In this document: positions 1 through 12,269 of the stretch, piece after piece | Position numbering within the stretch: position 1 is the first letter of the stretch | Layout of the letters: each line of letters opens with the position of its first letter | Origin: Acanthochromis polyacanthus | Lineage: Eukaryota; Chordata; Actinopteri; Pomacentridae | Direction: 5' to 3' | Assembly (NCBI RefSeq): GCF_021347895.1 | Contig: NC_067116.1 | Span: forward strand, 42,789,628 to 42,853,627 | Length of the DNA stretch: 64,000 bases | Notes under the pieces: model-generated | The model's database searches: none | The model's input: the letters and a program-made list of their open reading frames with translations, nothing else | What the model was told of the DNA's origin: nothing | Translations under genes and position numbers: made by a program

Positions 1-118
1 ATTAGTTTCACAGAACAGGAACAGCAAAAGGGTGTTATTCATGTCTTTAACAAGCACAGATAATACAGGTCACACATGTTCATGGCTTTGATGAAGGTGT
101 TCGGAGTTGAACCAGGTT

Positions 119-126
119 CAGCGCTC

Positions 127-157
<31 letters not shown>

Positions 158-811
158 GGGGGGGGGGGTGCAGTTCCTCCTCCACGTCAGCTTGTTAGCT
201 GGAGCCGCCGAGCTATCACTGGTCGCTGGGCAAAGTGTGCCTTAAAACCCCCCACGGCCGTGAAAAGTCACCCAGGAATGAGCAGGGCATTGTCCGGAGC
301 TCCTAGCGGGCGACTGGGACGTTGACAGCCGGAACAGGTGCGGTTTGTCCCGGGCAGATGAGCGGCGAGGAGCGGCAGGTGTTAGCCGAGCAGCTAGCGG
401 GGGATAGCTAGCCAACCGGGGAGTCTGAGCAGTCTGTGACCGGGGAGAGCAGCCGGCGGAGCCGCCGAGTTAAAAATGACAGCTCCGGTGCCTTGGTGCT
501 TTCCGTTCGCGGTGCTCAGGCTCAGTTGGTGCTGTCCTCCGGATGCCGCCACCACATTCTGGGCTGGTTCTGGATCCGACGGAGTCTTGTGGACTCCCGC
601 GAGCGACAATAAAGTGTTCAAATTTGAAATTAAATCGGCGGAAATCAGCGGATCCGCGGAAAATTGCCATCCCTGGAACTTGGATTTGGAGGTCAGTAGC
701 CCAAATCAAAATATTTAGGCCCCTAACCAGCGTGTTTTTTGTCATTTTTGGTCGCCAAAATCGGTTTTTAGTCACAAATGGCGACCTGGCGACCGTCTAA
801 ATCGAGCGCTG
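119..811. mobile_element. Non-autonomous hAT-like DNA element, 693 bp
   Basis: The ends are inverted repeats: CAGCGCTCGATTT at 119 and its reverse complement ending at 811. A 5-bp direct repeat AGGTT (114-118 and 812-816) looks like the target duplication. Five bases is short for hAT, whose usual duplication is 8, so the superfamily is uncertain. Inside lie a run of about 29 T followed by 11 G (129-168) and GC-rich unique sequence. No transposase frame is seen. It sits 26 bp from a Tc1 element, and both interrupt the 3' part of the SLC22-like gene. Confidence 0.6.
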
Positions 812-837
812 AGGTTTGGTTGCTTGCTGCTTGCATA

Positions 838-1050
838 CACACGTGGACAAAATTGTTGGTACCCCTCAGTTAAAGAAGGAAAAACCCACAATTCTCACTG
901 AAATCACTTGAAACTCACAAAAGTAACAATAAATAAAAATTTATTGAAAATTAAATAATCAAAAACAGCCATTACTTTTGAATTGTTGATTAACATAATT
1001 ATTTTAAAAAACAAACTAATGAAACAGGCCTGGACAAAAATGATGGTACC
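838..1050 (+). repeat. Left IR/DR arm of the Tc1-like element
   Basis: 213-bp arm starting CACACGTGGACAAAATTG. It is the near-perfect reverse complement of 2260-2472 and holds the two transposase-binding direct repeats at 845-863 and 1032-1050. Confidence 0.93.
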
Positions 1051-1116
1051 TCTATAAAAGATTGAAAACTATTTGACCAGAGTGACATGATTAACTCAGG
1101 TGTGTCATTTAATTGA

Positions 1117-2253
<1,137 letters not shown>

Positions 2254-2259
2254 GTTATG

Positions 2260-2472
2260 GGTACCATCATTTTTGTCCAGCCCTATTTCATTAGTTTGTT
2301 TTTTTAAATAATTATGTTAATCAACAATTCAAAAGTAATGGCTGATTTTGATTATTTAATTTTCAATAAATTTTTATTTATTGTTACTTTTGTGAGTTTC
2401 AAGTGATTTCAGTGAGAATTGTGAGTTTTTCCTTCTTTAACTGAGGGGTACCAACAATTTTGTCCACGTGTG
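2260..2472 (-). repeat. Right IR/DR arm of the Tc1-like element
   Basis: 213-bp partner of the left arm. It begins 6 bp after the transposase stop codon and ends at the TA target site at 2473. Its outer edge is directly joined to transporter coding sequence. Confidence 0.93.
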
Positions 2473-2475
2473 TAC
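2409..2475 (-). other. Transporter reading frame running into the Tc1 arm
   Basis: If the ninth transporter exon is not spliced at 2475, translation enters the right Tc1 arm and adds about 20 foreign residues (YTRGQNCWYPSV...) before a stop at 2409. With both transposons removed, the same frame would continue through 835-817 and then 113-83 to a TGA at 80-82, giving a tail of about 17 residues after NRY. Neither reading can be proved from one sequence. Confidence 0.5.
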
Positions 2476-5400
2476 CTGTTGCCCTCGGCGTCACTGGCTG
2501 TTTCTGGAAGCTCTTTGTTTCTGGTCTCAGGAAGCAGGAGGCCAAGAGCTCCGCTGATGATGGTGAAGCTGCTGAGGACTAAGATTGGTATGGCCCAGTG
2601 GTACACGGACAACATGTTCAGCAGTGGAGCCAGTATAGGACCTACTTTCGATACCATGGATCCTAAAGCTGTCGCTGATCGTCTGAAAAAGGGAGATCAT
2701 ACAGCACATTGTCTATCTTATTAGTCATTTGCTTTATTTTTACATAATCTTTCACACTTCTCTGGAAAATTCTCATCAACAGACACCAGAATACAAACTA
2801 TGAACACCTACCTAACCGATGTCGGAAACAACTCCTGCATATAGACAGCACAAACAACAGCCATAAATATCATGCAGACACGTGATGCGACAGCTAAACA
2901 TGTAGAAGCAGTGGGATAACCTGAAGGGAAACAAAAGAAAAGAAATTTAAACTTGGGGAAAAAAATGAAATAGTAATTTTACTAACCAAACCAAAAGGCT
3001 TACTTTCAGGAACAGCCAGGATCAGCATGGAACAGAGTCCTCCAATCAGAAGGACTGCTGTGAATAATTTTTTTCTCCCAAAAATCTCCAACAGCCACAT
3101 GGAGAGAAAAAGAGCAGCTACTTCAAAAACACCAAAAAGGAGCTGTGTCACAAATATGCTCAAGCCCAGTCTTGCCATGTTAAAATATAGGAAGTAGTAG
3201 GAAAGGAGCAGTGAAAACCTTAAAAAAAAAAAAAAAGAAGAAAGAGACGACCAGATTAGTCATTAGGAAGTCTTGAATTTACATCAAAACTGGAAAACTA
3301 TTGCTTCATGATTCCAGATTTATGATGAATCTGCAGCATCTGACTATTAGCAATATGATTAAGTGTAATGAAGATATTACAAGTACTTGTACAAACCATA
3401 AGGTTTGTACAAATGATACATTACAGCATGATACAATGTTTCCCATTCGTTCAGACTTACCATGCCAGTGACACAACAAAGAAATATCTGGCCAGTAGTC
3501 GTGATCCAAAAATCAATTTAATGCCGCCTTCATTCACAGGGTCGTTCACGTTAATCTGTGGCAGAAATTCTGGTTAATGTGGCCTCCTCTTTACAATTCT
3601 GAGTAAATGTAAATGCAAAGAAACATTTAATGAATCATGATAGTGATTTCTAGTCATTAGTTATGAAAACAGAAGTATTACTGTCAAAAAATACGCAGAC
3701 CATAAATGAATGCAAAACAGAAATAAATTGTAAATGAAAAAATGGGCAATTAAATGAATAAATAGGTGAGCATATGAAATAAGGTTCTGCCAAGATCGTC
3801 ACCAACAATGAATCTTAATATGTAATTTTGCAATAAAATAAAGAGAAATTAAGTTAAAATATTAGACATATGTCATAGACAATGTGCTTGAAAACCCGTC
3901 CCTAAAGTGCTGCAGTGGTTCAGTACCTCTTCCAGCAGAGAGGCCGGGATGGGGCGTTTGTTAATGGCTGCTGCTTTGACGATGAGCTTTCTAGCCTCTT
4001 CTGTCCTCCCTCTGTTTAACAACCACCTGGCTGACTCTGGAATGAACCTTAAAGACAATATGACACTTCCAGTTGTCTCTAATTTACAAAACAAAACAAT
4101 AATAGGCAAAAACAAAGAACAGAATGCCTACCATATGTAAACAACAGTCAAGGCAAGGGGAGTTGCTGAGATCAGTTGAGCCAGGCTCCATTTTCGGATG
4201 CCATAGATCAAACCAGCGAGGATGCACTGTCCGATTGCATCAGATAGCTCAGTCACACCTGCTCCCCATGATCTTTTGGATGCCCCGAGCCATTCAGTGG
4301 CTGCAATAATCAAAATATAAGACTAATTATCTTTATATTACATTAACATGGTGACATAGAAAAAGAAAAACAACCACTTGAAGGATTAGGGATAGCTTTC
4401 AATGTTTTTTGACCATCCACATCTTGGTCTCTTTAAAACAGACATGTTAAGCGAGGGGTAAATCTGAGTAAGAATTTGAGGACAGAACACATCTCCTTAA
4501 TGTCATGACCTGCCAGTTATAAGGTAGTCCCACCTTAAAGCGTACTCTGCTTTATTGTCCATTTTACTCTGAATGGAACCACAATCAAGGATCAAAGACA
4601 TGGAGACCATCCTGCTTTAAAGTAGACCTCAAACCAGCAACTGAGACCATAAACTCATGCGGAAAATGTTTACTGAGGTAACAAATCAAGTCAGAGGCAG
4701 ATCTGTTTAATCCTAGACTTCCCCACAATCGGACGGCTTTGCAACCAAAGAAGTCGCCCCCTATTGGCGGTTAGAAAGAATGCAGATTTAAAGCACTTCT
4801 GCATTCACTTCACTTTTCCGACCCAGAAGCTACATCCATCTTTTACATACAGTCTGTGGGCTTGATTAGCTTGTAAACTATTTGTAAAACCCCATTTTTG
4901 CATTCTTGCCCATTGTAAAAGAATAACTGTTTTACATATGTAAAGTATGAAAACATTAGCAACAAAATATGCTAGCTATTAAAAGTAAAAATACTTTTTC
5001 CCATTAACCTGCAGAACAGTGGAAGCATAAAAATGAAAGAAAATAGTTCATTTAAAAACTGTGCGAAGGATGTTCTTTTAAGAAAATTTCAATAGGCTTT
5101 TCAACACAATTTAAAACTAACAAACAATTAAATGATCAAGAAAACAATTAGTTGATTAATCTATAATAAAAAGAGTCGTTAGTTGCAGCCTTAAGCTAAC
5201 GTAGTGCCTACAGATACGGACCCGTACTCGTAGCCTGTGGCCTACGGATACGGCACTTTACCTTACCATACATATTAATGAGACGGACATGAATATTAAT
5301 GAGTCGGCTGATGAACGCGCTTTGTGATGGGCTGGTAATCCGCCGTACATAAATATTAATGAGCCGGTTTGGTAATCCGAGTGATGAAGGCGCTTCCGTG

Positions 5401-8400
5401 ATTCGAGGTGAATCTGCGTGCCGAGCCTGTCATGTCAGTCATCTGCTGTTCTCTTTTCTATCATGCATAATGTCTTATAAATATCATTATCTGACTTTTT
5501 CACGGACAGCGATTTGGGGGTTGAAATCGGCACTACTATTAAAAATAGCAAAACTTTTTATTCATGTGACCCTGTTCTAATAAAGCACAAACGGCAAACA
5601 AAACAAAACTAACAGCCAGCAAACGAAAAGTATTTTTTTACCTTCAAAAGTAGCGACAGACTATTACATATTAACAACCTAAACAAAACTCTGACGTATT
5701 TTCTACGTCTGTCAACACAGACACTGCACGTCAGTCACTTTAATGTTAGCGGACTCTGTTGAATGGCTAAGTTACGTAACCACAAACAAATCTCACAATA
5801 TCACAGTAAATCGAGTTTGTGGGTTTTTTTAATTCATGCCGAATTAAAGAGCTGCTCCTCACCATTCACGAGTGTTTGTTTCATATTCGACATCCTTAAC
5901 CCTTCGGGCCCTAGGGGGGTTTAGGTCCGTTTTTGACAAATTCTGATTTTACCTTTATATTTCACCTTAAAAGCTGTTGATCTTGCTTTGCTTGGTATCT
6001 TTTTTCAGCACAACCTCACCTGTGTGATTCTATAATTATTTAGACATATTGATATAATGTATGGACACACTTGACCTAAAATAGCAGAAAAAAATACAAA
6101 ATCCGAGTAGAAAAAAGTTAGATTTTTTTGCTGTGGACACCATAAACATGTGTAATGAATCTTTTTCAGAACTTATAATGTAAATATAAATTGTTTGTCA
6201 TAAAATAATGTACAAATTTAGCAGTTAACACAGTTATATACCACTATTTGCACTAAAATGGAGGAATTTTTTTAGGCGTTTTTGCACAACTATTTACAAA
6301 ATCATGAGGAGTCACAATAAAATTTTACATAAATGAATTTGTACCATTCCAAAAAGCTTTTTCTGTCCACCACAATCTCTACAATGACAAAAACAATAGA
6401 AACAGTCTTTAGGACCACAGGGAGAATCCAGAGTCCTGGTGTTCTCCTTTGCTAGAATATGTTTATTATGAATGTTATTATTATTGTTGTTTTATTATTA
6501 TTATTTTATTTTTATTATAATTATTGTTATTATTATTTTATTAGTAGTAGTAGTAGTAATATATTACATCTGAAACAAAATCTTCATTTTCTGTGCATCT
6601 TTGGTGTCGAGCAGAGAGAGTGATCTGTGGCCAAAGCCAGTGAAGGACGTGCTGCTCTCCCAAAGAGTTATAACTATCACCTGACTAAAAAATTTTTTAA
6701 AAATGACAGAAAGTTCCAAATCCACACTTTGGCCATCTCTCCTCTGTGTATTTCTAGAACATTCCACTCTCTTACTATGAACACAGAGACTGGGGGCGTG
6801 TCTGTGGGCGTGTCTGTGGGCGTGTCTGTGCGGCCGCTCCCCGTCAGAGCGTCTCTGTCACTCAGCTCCAAGTTTCTCAGTCACCTCTGGGGAAATCCAG
6901 TTCACGTTTTTACTCCAGAGAACGCCAGGTTTGTGAAAATCTGGTCCACATTTTCCTTCCTACACCAAGCATAACTCCAAAGGTCTGTGTTTGTCACCAG
7001 ATGCTTTCAGCAGAGAGGACTTTCCGCTGAGTCTAAAGTTCAAAATTTCGCCGCGCATAAAAGACGCTGGAAATGGCTCCGGTGAAGTTCGGTAAAAATG
7101 TGGCGTTTATTATTGATCATATCTCTGGTTTTACTTGGCCGATCAACATGATTCAAAAACTGGTAGAAAGTTCAAAATCTGTACTTTTAGCACACGTTTA
7201 AAGGGAGACTCGCCGACGCTTCATTTTCCTGCTTTGTTTTGATTACCGCGGCGCAACAAGAAAACGCTCCAGAGCGTCTTTCGGGTGGCAAGGGTTAACT
7301 TTATCTTGTAAATTAGCGTCCGAAATTAAATGGGAACGTTTGCAATGGAGTTCGTCAGCCGCTTCCACCACTGAACGCGGTAAACTAATTAATAGGAACT
7401 GGACTTCAAACAATTTAGACACGGCGTCTAAAAGCGTAAAAACTGCAATGTCTAAAGTGTGAGAGGAGACGGTGTATTTTTGGTTAAATTATACAATGTT
7501 CGCCGTCAAAGTCATTCATATAAACTGCCTGTAATGTGCAGCAAATAGTAGTTAACCAGCGCCAGCTCTTCAGTGACCTTAACGGGTCCGTACCTCAAGT
7601 ACAGATGCTACGGGTTCGGGTCCGTACCTGTAGCATCAACCTTAAGCTAAATATGTAGAAACTCAGGATACATACTCAGAACAATAGAGTTGACTCGATA
7701 TCCTCCAGCTCCAACTCCAACTAAGAACTGGGACACTAAATATAAATAGACATTGGGGCATAGGGCTGTTGTCACCATGAACACCAACAACATAACTGCT
7801 GGAATTTGAGTTGCTCGTTTGCGACCAAACCTGCAAAAAAAACAAAAAACAACAACAACAAAAAAACAGATGATAACCACAATGATGAAGTGTAGATCGA
7901 CTGGGTGAACCCAAAACAAATGACAGAAATAGCTTTAACCATGAGCTACATAGAAGTGAAGACCCAGTTTCATCTATGCTGAGGATGTCTTGAATGAATA
8001 CACCTGATATAGACAATATCTAACTAATTTAACACAACAGCCAGTTAAATAAAACTGCATTTTCAGGTATGTGTGTTCATGGAAACATCCTTGAAAGATT
8101 TCAAGATTTTGGGACAATTCTCACCACTAGAACCAGCACTGGTCTGTGAAGTGATTTAGCAAAGCTTTCGCCAACTTTCATTGCCATCATGTGTTTCACA
8201 TTGACCTATAAACCATTTACATACCCGGTCAGGGTTATTGGAAAAGGATCAGTTGTAAAATGGTGATTGTATTCTGTCCTGTGCAACAAACACTTCAGAG
8301 TGACTCTTTTTATGATCACAATTAGTTGGTAGACAAATGTTGTTACCTTTGAACAGTGTCGGGCTAATTGACTCCCACTCTTCAAGCTAAATGCTGCTGG

Positions 8401-10930
8401 CTGTATAGATTCATGTTTTTATCATTCAGAAGTAGGGTTGCCACCTTTCAGAAACTAAACTAAACGACGCCCACCACGACTCCTCTGGGCCACAGTTCAG
8501 TAAAATTGAAAAGATATTCACAGATTCAGACTTCTGGCATCAATAGATCATTAGATATACATTGTTAAAAGATAAACGATGCCTCTTTCCCATCGTTGTA
8601 AGGCACACAATGTGCTACAAGCCCAGTTTTATCAAAAGTAGCTGTCTTTTAAGCTGCAGGAATAACATTAGTGTCAACTGGAGACAGTTGAAGGCTGCAG
8701 TGATTCTGGTGACACTACAGTGTATCAGAGTGAGGTTATTGAATATTTGCGTCTCTCTTCGCTGTTGCAGCAGTTTTGCAATTTGCAGGCGGTCCCTGTT
8801 CACAGCCGGCTGCTTATAGACACCAATGTTATTTCTGCAGCCTGAAAGACAGCTACTTTTGATAAAACTGGGCTTGTAGCACAACATCTGCCTTACAACG
8901 ATGGGAAAGAGGCATCGTTTATGTTTTGACAACCTATATCTAATGAGTTATTGATGCTGGAAGTCTGAATCTGTGAATATCTTTCCAACTTTACTGAACG
9001 CGGGGCCACAACCACCCAAGGAGTGGTATATTGAAGTTTGAAAAAAGCATTCAGTCATACTTAAAGCTGTAAGTGCTTTATTAACACAAAACTAAGAGTT
9101 CTGTATTGTTTTATGATCACAGGTTCTGTCTAAAAAGATGTAGCATAATTTTAAACAGTGAAACCAAACTAATAAAATGTAATGACCAACCTGTGTGTAA
9201 TACTGGATTCTGCAAAAACATAAACAACTGAATGCAGAATACTGGACAAAGAAATTCTCTACAGATATTTTTCCTCATCTAAATCTTTTCTTAACACAAT
9301 GAATGTATTAACTTGTTTATGTGTGTATGAATTTATTTACTGACTTATTTATTTAGTACCGTTAACATATCAGAGTTCTGAGTGAGTTTTTCTTTAGATA
9401 GACAAAGGCCATTTATTGATCACATATCGGCTATTAAATAAATGATATTTCAAAAAAATAAAAGCATTTAAAATGCTATTAAACAACTTAGGCATTTATT
9501 GAGTCACTAAAATACTGTAGAGTCTACGGCCACATTAGTCTGACTATAATCATCCTCTGGTAAATTCACAACCATGTACTGATGGGACTTCAGGAGATGA
9601 TCAGATGATGATAAACTGTGACCTGCTGGTTGGGTTCTCTCTGTTCTCATGTTTCTTACATGTTGGTCTCCTGATGCTGCCTTACTTCAGCTCGTCTATG
9701 AGCAACAGAAACCACAGTTTGCCCTGTACCTATTACCAGGGTTCCAGTCTTCCAGTCTGTGCTTTTGAAAACGTTTTTGCTTCTTTGGACGTGGTGGAGT
9801 TTCGGGTGTAGACATTTTTAAACACGCGGGAGCAGCAGCGCCTGTAACCAGGAAACCCGTGACAGGACCGGCAAACAGAGAAGTGTATCCGGTGGACCTC
9901 GCATCGGGTCCTCGCTACATCGATCTAAGGAAGATGAAACTGGCTGCCCTTAATATTTCCTGTGTTTTATTTTGTTTATTATGCAGTTTTGATGCGTGTG
10001 TGACAGACGTGTATGGGACATTCATGAAAAAACGGAACAATTAGCGTCCTGTATTGAATCAATACTTGATGCTACAATTAATTGTCAAATAAAGGACGAT
10101 TCCGTATTTTAAGGCACGGGTGGCAGCCCTATTCAGAAGTGTTAACCAACTGTCAGGATTACAGCAAATATGCATATTCGTCATATGTATGTCAGTTGAG
10201 TAATAAAACATATTCACATTGAATTTAGACAGCTGTGAGATAATGAATTCAAGCATAACATTGTTTTAAATTGCATATTGACTAAAATATTTAAAATCGA
10301 ATACAGAAAAAATAAGTATATCTTTGAATTTAGACTGAAACACACAATTCTTGACTGAAACACACTTACGATTCAGTAGCAGGTCCAAAGATGAGGGAAC
10401 CAAGAACAACTCCAGCCATTCCCACTGTTTGTAACACTCGCAGCATGTTACCCCGATCACAGACCAGATCAAACTGTGAACATTTTAAACAGAAAAGAAT
10501 GTTCAATTGAATGTTATAATTAACTCAGAAACAATATCAGTTTGTCAGCACTTACATCAGTGACTATGGTGGTTTCATACAGCATGTTTCCATACACCCA
10601 TCCATTCACACACCCACTGGTCTCATTGAGTCCATTTTCCCTGATGGCATCGATGTCCCAGTCCACAGGGACGAACATCCGACACCTGCTGAAGCTCCCG
10701 TCCTCCTCCCGAGGGAGAGTCAGGTTCAGCTGCTCCTCTGTGGTCAGATTAGGACCAGCACTGAGGATCCAGTCTGTATTACAGTGTCTCTCTGGATCAG
10801 ACTCGACAAAAAGTAAACTTGCAAGTGCAAAAGACTGAATTATGTTTGGAAAGCAAATTGAAATCAGAGCTATCTGTTGGAATAATCCAAATTCTCCAAT
10901 GTTCCTGAGAATCTCTCCAAAGTCTGTCAT
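2476..10930 (-). CDS. SLC22-family organic-ion transporter (SLC22A13-like), 9 visible exons
   Basis: Plasma-membrane major-facilitator transporter of organic ions. Exons on the minus strand, all with AG/GT borders and matching phase: 10556-10930, 10370-10473, 7676-7830, 4132-4300, 3927-4047, 3461-3555, 3004-3218, 2812-2920, 2476-2682. Lengths of 104, 155, 169, 215 and 109 bp match the conserved SLC22 exon pattern as I know it. The start ATG gives [18 protein letters not shown], then TM1 and a large outer loop with Cys residues and three N-glycosylation sequons (NLT, NLT, NET). Family signatures follow: [36 protein letters not shown] and [14 protein letters not shown] after TM12. The MTDFGEIL start and outer loop suggest SLC22A13 (OAT10-like), but a related paralogue is possible. 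The 3' end is disturbed: the Tc1 element begins right after the codons for EGNR. Either the last coding exon is broken there, or CAG|GTACAC is a splice donor and a tenth exon lies outside the window. Introns 2 and 3 are swollen by nested transposons. Confidence 0.9.
4440..4870. repeat. Teleost interspersed repeat in transporter intron 4-side of intron 3
   Basis: About 430 bp containing GTCGCCCCCTATTGGCGG and a GCACTTCTGCATTCACTTC tail. I recognise these as hallmarks of a short dispersed repeat common in fish genomes. A similar core (CGCCCCCTGCTGGC) occurs inside the palindrome at 56800 and near 41640. No coding content is seen. The exact class is unknown to me. Confidence 0.5.
5200..7639. mobile_element. 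DNA transposon with 11-bp target duplication in transporter intron 3
   Basis: An 11-bp direct repeat CCTTAAGCTAA (5189-5199 and 7640-7650) brackets the element. Imperfect terminal inverted repeats of about 50 bp share TACAG(A/G)TACGGACCCG at both ends. A duplication of 9-11 bp is typical of Mutator-like elements, but no transposase frame remains to confirm the class. A second element (5900-7294) lies inside, leaving about 1.0 kb of the host element. The sequence just left (5120-5188) ends in TTAGTTGCAGCC, the tail of a different common fish repeat. Confidence 0.6.
5900..7294. mobile_element. piggyBac-like non-autonomous element, 1395 bp, nested
   Basis: TTAA is duplicated exactly at both sides (5896-5899 and 7295-7298), and the ends share the inverted sequence CCCTT (CCCTTCGGGCCC and, inverted, CCCTTGCCACCC). 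TTAA targets with CCCTT ends are the piggyBac signature. No transposase is open. Internal features include an AT microsatellite around 6470-6560 and three tandem copies of GTGGGCGTGTCT near 6795-6830. It is inserted in the larger element at 5200-7639. Confidence 0.7.
8433..10131. mobile_element. hAT-type element in transporter intron 2, 1699 bp
   Basis: The 8-bp target duplication TTCAGAAG (8425-8432 and 10132-10139) is exact. The ends are inverted: TAGGGTTGCCACC on the left and GGTGGCAGCCCTA on the right. Both fit hAT. The right end also carries AAAATACGGAATCGTCC in reverse, a motif I associate with a common teleost hAT family. No intact transposase is seen, so it is a deleted copy. A second, palindromic element lies inside at 8495-9002. 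Confidence 0.8.
8495..9002. mobile_element. Palindromic (fold-back) miniature element nested in the hAT copy
   Basis: Two arms of roughly 180-200 bp (about 8495-8675 and 8817-9000) are near reverse complements around a 140-bp centre. The target duplication GGGCCACA is present at 8487-8494 and 9003-9010, an 8-bp hAT-like size. Short frames in the arms on both strands are mirror images of each other and not genes. A transcript across it would fold into a long hairpin. Confidence 0.75.
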
Positions 10931-11002
10931 CTTGATGATGGTTACCTAGTTAGTGAGAGATGTAATAAACCACCTTTCTTTAAATTTTGACATGTCCCAA
11001 TC

Positions 11003-11524
11003 ACGTCACAACCGGAAGTCCCACCCCACCACGCCCCCACTGGATGTTTTTACCGGAAGTCCCACCCCACCACGCCCCTAACGGCTGTTTTTACCGTAGA
11101 TATGAAGAGTAGATGCGCCAGCCTGCTGTAGCAGCCGGCTCATCGATGTGCCTATGTGGCGGCCATCTTGACGGGGGCAAAGTTCCCATTCAAAGCAATG
11201 CATATACGTTGAAAATAAATCAGAATTTGCTCATTTCTCAACCGATTTTCGTGTGGTCTACTTTATTATCAACATCAAAACATGTATTATTAATAGAAAA
11301 TATGTGATCTAAAAAATTTAAAAAACATTGAAAAAGGCTTCCTCCAAATGTAACTTGCATTTTTAGCTCTCTTATTCTTTAGGTCCAGAGGCCAGGGACT
11401 CTTTTCAGTTCAGCCATTACATATATAAATGTAAATGCCTGGATACATAGAAAATGTTTTGAGAGCAAAAGATGTAATTGTAAATGTAATCTATTTATTT
11501 CTTATTAAGGTTAATTTATTATTG

Positions 11525-11567
<43 letters not shown>

Positions 11568-11785
11568 CTATTATATAATATAACAAGGAGCTAGACTAGA
11601 ACAAGATAGAGTTTATTTACATTTACAATAAACACAATTACCGACTAGCCTTGTGTCTCCGTAAGCACGCCACTCTGAGGGGCGTGTCGTATCTACTCTT
11701 CATATCTATGGTTTTTACCGGAAGCCCCGCTCCACCACGCCCCTAATGGCTGTTTTTACCATAGATATGAAGAGTAGATATGACA
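11003..11785. repeat. Direct and inverted repeats of a THAP-type DNA transposon family
   Basis: The block ACCGGAAG(T/C)CCC...CCACCACGCCCC...GTTTTT occurs at about 11001, 11052 and 11717. The sequence TAGATATGAAGAGTAGAT occurs at 11097 (+), inverted at 11690-11710, and again at 11762 (+). The pair at 11097 and 11710 form the ends of one element, about 610 bp long, that contains a (TA)n run at 11528-11562. The copy at 11762 starts a second element that leads into a THAP-like coding start. This block lies just upstream of the transporter's first exon. Confidence 0.6.
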
Positions 11786-11886
11786 CGCCCCTCAGAGCGG
11801 CGTGCCTACGGAGACACTAAGCTAGTGGGGGCAAAGTTTCAGTGTTTTCCATTGATGTGAATGGCACGAAAACTAAAACAAGAAGA

Positions 11887-11969
11887 ATGCCGGCTCACTG
11901 TGCTGCATACAGTTGAACACTACGTCGGACGATCAAGACAAGGAAACTTGCAATAACTTTTCACAGATA
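11887..11969 (+). pseudogene. Broken THAP-domain first exon
   Basis: From the ATG at 11887 the frame reads MPAHCAAYS, stop, TLRRTIKTRKLAITFHR. This matches the start of a THAP zinc finger (C-x4-C then a basic stretch and FHRF), the DNA-binding domain of P-element-type transposases and related host proteins. The second zinc-ligand Cys codon is TGA here. The expected splice donor after FHR reads ATAAG in place of GTAAG. Two lesions make it dead. It follows the terminal repeat copy at 11762, so it is most likely the remnant of that transposon's own gene. Confidence 0.6.
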
Positions 11970-12269
11970 AGAATAGTTTTTGGCTCTTTTTTCATTATTA
12001 AATCTTGTTGAGAGTCTATGAGAGCTAACTAGTTAGCCACTAGCAAAACACTAACACGACCTAACAGCTGGACAACCAAATACCAGACGATTAATAGTAG
12101 CTGTAGTATAGCTGTACAAACAGTAGTAGTAATACGAAAAGTACAAGCAGCAGTAGTAGTATAAATAGCTGTTAGAGTCGTAGAAGTAGTATCAGCATGT
12201 GTACTAGACTTGTGTCTGGGCAGCCGGCCCGTCGTTCTGAGATAGTAACAAGTGCTAACTAGCAGCAAG

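Noticed and set aside
107..800. Several short frames on both strands
   Set aside because: They lie in or across the edge of the hAT-like element, with a poly-T/poly-G run, and show no domain.
8562..8932. Mirror-image frames of 85 and 105 residues on opposite strands
   Set aside because: They are the two arms of a palindromic transposon and share the same peptide ends.
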